NCBI RefSeq assembly: GCF_039614725.1
Contig: NZ_CP154859.1
Span: 3,968,001 to 4,032,000 of the forward strand
DNA from: Thauera sp. JM12B12
Lineage (GTDB): Bacteria; Pseudomonadota; Gammaproteobacteria; Burkholderiales; Rhodocyclaceae
Reading direction: 5' to 3'
DNA: 64,000 nucleotides
The notes under the pieces are model-generated. The model was not told the DNA's origin. It saw only the letters and a list, made by a program, of their open reading frames with translations, and searched no databases. The translations under genes and the position numbers were made by a program. Below, piece after piece: positions 58,844 to 64,000 of the stretch; within the stretch, counting starts at the first letter, position 1, and each line of letters starts with the position of its first letter.

Positions 58844-60897
58844 AACGCCCGGAGGAAGCCGCACGCCCCCCCGAACACGGCCGCGCCGCAGGGACTGACG
58901 CCGGCACGGGACAGGGGCGCGCGGATGCCGCCCCGACCGCCCCCGCCCCTCCGCTCGCCGAGCTCGGCTTCGCGATGCTTGCCGCCGCCTGCCTACCCGG
59001 CCAGGGTGCCGAGGCCGACTGGCTGCGCGCGCACCGCGACCGGCTCGGCCTCGAGACGCAGAGCGCACGAGTCGAGACTGCGGATGAGGATGAGCAGGCC
59101 CGCGCCCGCGCAGCGCTCGGTGCGTGGTTGCACGCTCCGCCCGAGGCCGACCGCGCCCTGCACGCCCTGGCCCGCCACGAGCGCCTGTCGCTGGCCGAGA
59201 CGATGGCGATCACCCTGGCGCGCGCCTGCGAGCTCGAGCCGATGGCGGCCCGCGCGCTGATCTGGCTGCAGCACCCGGTGGGCGAGGCCCGCCCCAGCCT
59301 CGGCCTGCTCGCCTCGCTGTGCGAGCGCCTGGGCGAAGCCGAGGCGCTGTCCCGCCTCGCCGACGGGGCGGCGCAGGCGCACGGCCTGATCCAGCTCGTG
59401 CCGGAGGATCGCCCGCTGTGCGAGCGCAGCGTGCGCCTGCCGCTGCCGATCGTGATGGCGCTGGGCGGCCACGAGGGCCGCTTCGCCGGCGTTGACAACG
59501 ACTGCAGCGCGCTGCCCGCGCTGGCGCCGTCGACGCGCGCGGCGGCCCGCCGCCACGCCGACGGCCTCGCCCGTGGCGGCGCGCGCGTGCTGGTGATTCG
59601 TGCCGCGCTCGACGGCGAGGCGCGCGCGGCCGCCGCCGAGGTCGCCGCCGCGCTCGGCGCGCGACCTGCCTTCGTCAGCGGCGAGGTGCCGCCCGGCCTC
59701 GGTCCCTGGCTGTGGCTGCGCGGCCGCCTGCCGGTGCTGTGCCTGCGCCTGGCGCCCGGCGACCGCCAGCGCCTGCCCGCCCTCCCTGGCCATCGCGGGC
59801 CCGTGCTGGTGGTGAGCGGCGCCGATGGCAGCTTCGAGGCGCAGGGCGCGATCGCCGAATGGCGGCTCGCCGTGCCACCGGCGGCTGAGCGCCGGGCGCT
59901 GTGGCAACAGGCGCTCGGCGACAACCTTCCCACCCCGGTGCTCGACAGCCTCGCCAGCCAGCACCGGCACAGCGCCGGGCGCATCGTCGAGCTCGGGCAG
60001 GCGGCCCGCTCCACCGCCGCGCGCGCGGGCGAGCCGCTGGCCAGCGCCCATGTCGCCGCCGCCGCGCGCAGCGGTGTCGGCGCCGACCTCGGCGCCCTCG
60101 CCGAGCTGCTCGAAGACGACATCGACGACGACGCCCTCGTCCTCGTGCCCGCGCTGCGCCAGGCGCTCGACGGCCTGCTCGCGCGCTGCCGGCTGCGCGA
60201 CACGCTGGTCAGCGGGCTCGGCGCCGCAGCGCGCTCGCGCTACCGCCCCGGGGTGCGCGCCCTGCTCGTCGGCCCGTCGGGCACCGGCAAGACCCTCGCC
60301 GCGGGCTGGATCGCCACCCGCCTGGGCCTGCCGCTGTACCGGGTCGACCTGGCCTCGGTCACCAGCAAGTACATCGGCGAGACCGAGAAGAACCTGTCCG
60401 AGCTGTTCGCCCGCGCCGAGCACGCCGAGGTCGTGCTGCTGTTCGACGAGGCCGACTCGCTGTTCGGCAAGCGCACCGACGTCAAGGACGCCAACGACCG
60501 CTTCGCCAACCAGCAGACCAACTACCTGCTGCAGCGCATCGAGAGCTTCGAGGGCATCGTGCTGCTCACAAGCAACAGCCGCGCGCGCTTCGACCCCGCC
60601 TTCACCCGCCGCCTCGACGCCATCCTCGAGTTCCCCACGCCCGGCCCGGAGGAGCGCCGCGCGCTGTGGCTCGCCCACCTCGGCGACGCCCACAGTCTGG
60701 ACGCCGCGGCGCTCAACCGCCTCGCCGCCGCCTGCGATCTGGCCGGCGGGCACATCCGCAACGTGGTGCTGGCGGCCGCGGCGAGCGCACGCCTGCGTGG
60801 CGGAACGATCGGCGAGGCGGAGATCGCGATGGCGGTGGCGGCGGAGTACAGGAAGCTGGGCAAGGCGGTGCCGGCGGGGGCGGGGCGCAGTCCATGA
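58840..60897 (+). CDS. eCIS AAA+ ATPase (Afp15/Pvc15-like)
   Basis: The 685-residue protein has a C-terminal AAA+ module with Walker A GPSGTGKT (478-485), Walker B LLFDEAD (Asp536), sensor I LLTSNSRARFDPAF and the FtsH/Cdc48-like pore segment SKYIGETEKNL. The N-terminal 450 residues are helical and divergent. In Afp/PVC systems this ATPase is needed for cargo loading or assembly; it is not the ClpV of type VI secretion. It directly precedes the candidate cargo genes with an ATGA overlap. Confidence 0.92.
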   Translation: MKRPEEAARPPEHGRAAGTDAGTGQGRADAAPTAPAPPLAELGFAMLAAACLPGQGAEADWLRAHRDRLGLETQSARVETADEDEQARARAALGAWLHAPPEADRALHALARHERLSLAETMAITLARACELEPMAARALIWLQHPVGEARPSLGLLASLCERLGEAEALSRLADGAAQAHGLIQLVPEDRPLCERSVRLPLPIVMALGGHEGRFAGVDNDCSALPALAPSTRAAARRHADGLARGGARVLVIRAALDGEARAAAAEVAAALGARPAFVSGEVPPGLGPWLWLRGRLPVLCLRLAPGDRQRLPALPGHRGPVLVVSGADGSFEAQGAIAEWRLAVPPAAERRALWQQALGDNLPTPVLDSLASQHRHSAGRIVELGQAARSTAARAGEPLASAHVAAAARSGVGADLGALAELLEDDIDDDALVLVPALRQALDGLLARCRLRDTLVSGLGAAARSRYRPGVRALLVGPSGTGKTLAAGWIATRLGLPLYRVDLASVTSKYIGETEKNLSELFARAEHAEVVLLFDEADSLFGKRTDVKDANDRFANQQTNYLLQRIESFEGIVLLTSNSRARFDPAFTRRLDAILEFPTPGPEERRALWLAHLGDAHSLDAAALNRLAAACDLAGGHIRNVVLAAAASARLRGGTIGEAEIAMAVAAEYRKLGKAVPAGAGRSP

Positions 60898-63536
60898 ACG
60901 GCCCGTGCCTCGCGGAATCGCGGACCGCGAAGACCGCGAAGACCGCGCCCGCAGCTGCCACCACGTGCCGAAGCGAGGGACAAGGCACGCCACCCGAGGC
61001 CGGCATGCCGCGCTTCCTGGCCGGCGGCCTGCGACCGGCGGCCTCGGGCGGCACCGACGGCAACGACGTCGTGCATCGGTTCCCGGACGAGGTCGGCGGC
61101 ATGACGGCGGCGGAGGGGGCGACGGTCGCAGTACCGGGGCCCACCATGAACCGGCCCGTGGCGCGTCCGTCGAGGATGCCGCCGGCCGCCGGCGCGGCCT
61201 ACGACCCATGCGCGGTGTCGACCCGCGCACTGACCAATGCCGAGTTGCTTGCGCACTGGCACCGGGTCGTCGCCTTCCTCGGCAGCCGGCGACCCGATTC
61301 ACAGGCGGGCTACGACCACGCCAACCTGCGCCGCCGACTGGCCGCAGAGCGCCGCCGTCGCGGAGACATGGGGCATTGCTGGCTTGCCGAGGAAGGCATC
61401 ACCGCCGTCCCGGAACAGCTCTACGAGATCCTCCCGGTCGGCGGGCTGACCCTGGCGGTGGTGCCGGCGGACACGAGCCGGGAGGAAGGGCTGCCCTTCC
61501 GCCACGACGGGCAGGTCCTGACCCCTGCCCAGTTCGAGCGTTTCCTGGCGCAGAACAATGTCCCGCAGGTCGACCTGCAGGCGTTCTACGCCGCTCACGA
61601 CCCGCTGCAGCAAGCCCTCACCGTGCGCATGCCGCCCCCGCCGCCGTCCCCTGCCCTGAGCTATGAGCCGATGCTGCCAGGGGCGCCCTACGACTGGATG
61701 ACGGAGGATCCGTTCGCCCCGCGGCCGGGCACGCGCGCGGCCGCGGGCGTGGTGTCGCTGGTGCCCACGGACCTCTATGCGAACCCGACCGACCTCTACG
61801 CGCGCAGCGCCTTCCTCCGACCGGTGATGACGCCCGGCGCGGACCCGACCTCGGCCGCATCGATGCGCGGGGCGGGCGTGAACTGGCGCGGTACGATGCT
61901 CGAGCAGCTGCATCTGGGCAGCGACCTGCGCACGATCGTCGACCCGTCGGTCATCGACCTGAACCGACTGCAGGCCAACGCCCCCACTTTCGACGTCCTC
62001 GATCTGCGCAGCGGCCAGCTCGAGTCGATCACGCACTCGATGCAGGGCCTGGAGACGGGCAACCTGAGCCCCGAGCATTACCTCGACAAGTTCATGCGCA
62101 TGATGAGCCCGGGCGCGGAAGGCTCGACCCTGAACCAGGCTGCCGCGCTGCTCGGCCCCGAGTACCCGCAGTTCGCCACACCGCTCGAGGCTTCCGCGGG
62201 CGCGGCCTTGCTGGTACCGGAAGAGCATGTGGCCGTGGTGCGCGCTGCGGTCGAGACCCTGGTGTCGACCGGCAACCTGAGCCGCGCCGCATTCGCCAGC
62301 GAGATCGAGCGCCGCGTATCGGCCGCCCCCTCGCGCATGGATGCGGGCGCGCGCGCGCTCATCGATGCCTCGCTCGCCGCCGAACCGATCACCCATGGCG
62401 GCACCACCTACACCAGCTGGGACCAGGTACGCACGTTGCGGAGCCAGACCCGGGCGTACCGCGACATCCGCGCCCAGCTGACGGCAAGGTTGCGCGCACG
62501 CGCGCTCGGCGGCAACCTGCGCGCCGCCGCAGCGGGCAGCGCCGACGCCCTGCTGCGCTCCGCCTGGCGCGAGCGCGCCGCTGCTGCGCCGCTCGCGCCG
62601 ATGTTCGACGCGCTCATGCACAACGCACCGGTCGGCGAGGGGGAAGCCGCGATACGCAACTGGCAGCAGCTCGAAGCCCTGTTGCTTTCGGGCGACGCCG
62701 ATGCCGCCGCCCGCGCCCAGGTCGCATTCGGCGAGATCGCCCAGCGCGCCAGCGCTCGCGTGCTGCCGGCGCGCGCCACGCTCGCCTCGGTGCTCGCACT
62801 GCAGCGTCTCAACATGCAGGCGGTCTCGCGCCTGCAGCGCAACACCCTGTTCCCGCCCGAAGTGGTCGAGTACCACCGCTTGGTTGCCAACGGCGTCGCC
62901 CACGACGAGGCACTCAACACCGTCGCGCGCGGCAATGCCGTGCGTGCTGCCCGCATCAGCGGCGCCCTGAGTGCGCTGACCGAGTCGGGGCGGCTGATCT
63001 ATCACGGTCTGGAGGGCGATCTCGACGCGGGCATGGTGGCCACCGGCGCCTTCAACGTCGCCACCTCGGTGCCTGTCGGCTATGGCGGCGCCTGGCTGGA
63101 AACCCGCGCGGGGATCGGCCTTTCGAACTGGGCCACGCGCGGGCTCGGCCCCGGCCAGACCGCCGGCATGGCAAGCACGGGCACCGCGCTCGGCGGTCGC
63201 CTGTTCGTGTCCACCGGCATCGGTGCGGTGGCCGCCCCCGTCATCTCGCTCGGCTCGATGGCCTTCCAGGAGACCTTCCTCGATGCCGACTACACCCGTA
63301 TCGACTACTACGCCACCGGCGCGCGCACCGCGGTCGCGGGCGGCGGCGGCGCGCTGGCAGCCGGCGCGGCAGGCGCTGCGATCGGATCGGGAGCGCCCGT
63401 GCTCGGAACGGCGATCGGCTTCCTTGTCGGCTTCGGCGGCTACCTGCTGGTCGACGCGATCTGGGGGGACGACATCGAACAGGCGGTGCGTGAGCACATG
63501 GGCGAGTCGGGCTGCACCGAGGGGGCTGCGGACTGA
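60894..63536 (+). CDS. Candidate eCIS cargo protein with GMPRFLAG leader and membrane-active end
   Basis: The function of this 880-residue protein is not recognised. Residues 37-70 (GMPRFLAGGLRPAASG ... DEVGGM) match the leader of the next gene, which suggests a common loading signal. The middle (about 300-720) is helical. The C-terminus (about 735-870) is Gly/Ala-rich and hydrophobic (AVAGGGGALAAGAAGAAIGS, VLGTAIGFLVGFGGYLL), like glycine-zipper or pore-forming domains, then ends acidic with two Cys-free charged helices and one Cys. It follows the ATPase with an overlap. No signal peptide. Confidence 0.65.
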   Translation: MNGPCLAESRTAKTAKTAPAAATTCRSEGQGTPPEAGMPRFLAGGLRPAASGGTDGNDVVHRFPDEVGGMTAAEGATVAVPGPTMNRPVARPSRMPPAAGAAYDPCAVSTRALTNAELLAHWHRVVAFLGSRRPDSQAGYDHANLRRRLAAERRRRGDMGHCWLAEEGITAVPEQLYEILPVGGLTLAVVPADTSREEGLPFRHDGQVLTPAQFERFLAQNNVPQVDLQAFYAAHDPLQQALTVRMPPPPPSPALSYEPMLPGAPYDWMTEDPFAPRPGTRAAAGVVSLVPTDLYANPTDLYARSAFLRPVMTPGADPTSAASMRGAGVNWRGTMLEQLHLGSDLRTIVDPSVIDLNRLQANAPTFDVLDLRSGQLESITHSMQGLETGNLSPEHYLDKFMRMMSPGAEGSTLNQAAALLGPEYPQFATPLEASAGAALLVPEEHVAVVRAAVETLVSTGNLSRAAFASEIERRVSAAPSRMDAGARALIDASLAAEPITHGGTTYTSWDQVRTLRSQTRAYRDIRAQLTARLRARALGGNLRAAAAGSADALLRSAWRERAAAAPLAPMFDALMHNAPVGEGEAAIRNWQQLEALLLSGDADAAARAQVAFGEIAQRASARVLPARATLASVLALQRLNMQAVSRLQRNTLFPPEVVEYHRLVANGVAHDEALNTVARGNAVRAARISGALSALTESGRLIYHGLEGDLDAGMVATGAFNVATSVPVGYGGAWLETRAGIGLSNWATRGLGPGQTAGMASTGTALGGRLFVSTGIGAVAAPVISLGSMAFQETFLDADYTRIDYYATGARTAVAGGGGALAAGAAGAAIGSGAPVLGTAIGFLVGFGGYLLVDAIWGDDIEQAVREHMGESGCTEGAAD

Positions 63537-63654
63537 GCGCGGGCGGACGTGCTCCGCCGGGCGTGCCGCGCGCGAGACAGCCGATCGGGCGCGCGCGGAC
63601 TATGCTTCAGACGAGGGCGGCGCCGGCAGCGAGGCGGCACCGCGAGGAGGTCGA

Positions 63655-64000
63655 ATGGAACTTGCCACACTGGCCAGGGGGCGACGGATCGAGCGCGCGC
63701 CCGTGCAGCCCGCGGCGGACCGCGTGCCCACGGCGGGGATGCCGCGCTTTCTGGCGGGGCGTGGGCTGAGGGTCTCGCAGCCGCAGGATGCAAGCGAGCT
63801 GCGCGCCGAGCGGCTTGCAGACGAAGTGATGTCGGCTGCGCCCTGCCCGGGGTGCAGCCCGGCGGCGCCTTGCACCGCCTGTGCGCACGGGATCATGCGT
63901 GCAGCCGAGGCCGGAGCCCCCTCCCCCGCGGCCTCGGCGGCCGACAGCCAGCCGGCGCTGCCGGCACTGAGCGCGGGCACGCCGCTCGATGCGCAGGCGC
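63655..64000 (+). CDS. Truncated candidate cargo protein, start of a DUF4157-type protein
   Basis: The first 115 residues are present; the gene runs off the right edge. The leader PTAGMPRFLAGRGLRVSQ continues with QDASELRAERLADEVMSA, the run-in typical of DUF4157 proteins, which are strongly associated with eCIS loci. Two CxxC pairs (CPGC and CTAC, residues 64-76) and the closing LSAGTPLDAQA match what usually comes just before the DUF4157 domain, a putative metallopeptidase-like fold. GCGAGGAGGT precedes the ATG. The toxin or payload part is outside the window. Confidence 0.8.
   Translation, partial: MELATLARGRRIERAPVQPAADRVPTAGMPRFLAGRGLRVSQPQDASELRAERLADEVMSAAPCPGCSPAAPCTACAHGIMRAAEAGAPSPAASAADSQPALPALSAGTPLDAQA

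Noticed and set aside
31962..64000. Prophage interpretation of the tail genes
   Set aside because: No integrase, terminase, capsid, portal or lysis gene was seen, and DUF4255, the AAA+ ATPase and DUF4157-like leader point to an eCIS.
31962..64000. Type VI secretion interpretation
   Set aside because: No TssJ, TssL, TssM, TssK or ClpV was found, and the tube and sheath belong to the phage/eCIS type. The ATPase is Pvc15-like.
1..64000. tRNA, rRNA, CRISPR or insertion sequences
   Set aside because: No cloverleaf-like, rRNA-like, regularly spaced direct repeat, transposase or terminal inverted repeat was noticed on reading through; a computed scan would be needed to exclude short ones.

Overview
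The window is very GC-rich chromosomal DNA from a betaproteobacterium that degrades aromatic compounds. The phenylacetate (paa) gene set and order, a HAAT-type ABC transporter, a PHA phasin and codon use strongly biased to G/C all suggest Rhodocyclales of the Thauera/Azoarcus type. That assignment is by family resemblance only; there is no rRNA or other taxonomic marker here. No tRNA, rRNA, CRISPR array, integrase or insertion sequence was seen.

Region 1 (1-13669) is aerobic phenylacetate catabolism. One long minus-strand operon runs paaN-paaG-paaH-paaI-paaK-thiolase-enoyl-CoA hydratase-paaA-B-C-D-E, with paaE cut by the left edge. It is followed on its upstream side by divergent paaX (repressor), paaY (hexapeptide-repeat thioesterase/carbonic-anhydrase fold) and an IclR-type regulator. 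PaaK makes phenylacetyl-CoA, PaaABC(D)E epoxidises it, PaaG isomerises the epoxide to the oxepin, PaaN oxidises the ring-opened semialdehyde, and the thiolase, hydratase and PaaH carry out beta-oxidation. PaaN lacks the MaoC hydrolase half found in E. coli PaaZ.

Region 2 (13670-20837) holds a branched-chain-amino-acid-type (HAAT) ABC transporter, probably for an aromatic acid, with LivM and LivG fused. A hemerythrin-like gene follows, then a bidirectional terminator, a convergent phasin gene with a perfect palindrome in its promoter, and a small membrane methyltransferase-like protein. GATACA/TGTATC half-sites recur at the paaN, paaX and transporter promoters, which suggests one shared regulator.

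Region 3 (20911-31533, minus strand) is an Anbu-type peptidase locus: Anbu, alpha-E protein, circularly permuted ATP-grasp, transglutaminase, an ATP-grasp/alpha-E fusion, and a 1166-residue transglutaminase/DUF2126 protein. Two promoter regions carry NtrC-like dyads (GCACCA-N3-TGGTGC) upstream of sigma-54-like -24/-12 elements, which suggests nitrogen control.

Region 4 (31962-64000, plus strand) is an extracellular contractile injection system (eCIS; phage-tail-like, Afp/PVC relatives). Recognisable parts are a DUF4255 tail terminator, sheath, tube, a second divergent sheath and tube pair, a tube-adaptor protein, DUF5908, a gp27-like hub and a separate gp5-like spike, gp25, a baseplate J-like protein, a tail-I-like protein and an AAA+ ATPase. 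Between them lie several large proteins I cannot name. These include a 607-residue protein with a strongly hydrophobic C-terminus, a 1649-residue protein with a duplicated beta-sandwich module, and a run of PKD/Ig-like small proteins. The locus ends with two candidate cargo proteins that share a GMPRFLAG leader; the second runs off the right edge just before what looks like a DUF4157 domain. No clear tape measure, PAAR tip or adenovirus-type fibre is visible. The eCIS and its unusual accessory parts are the best candidate for something undescribed.
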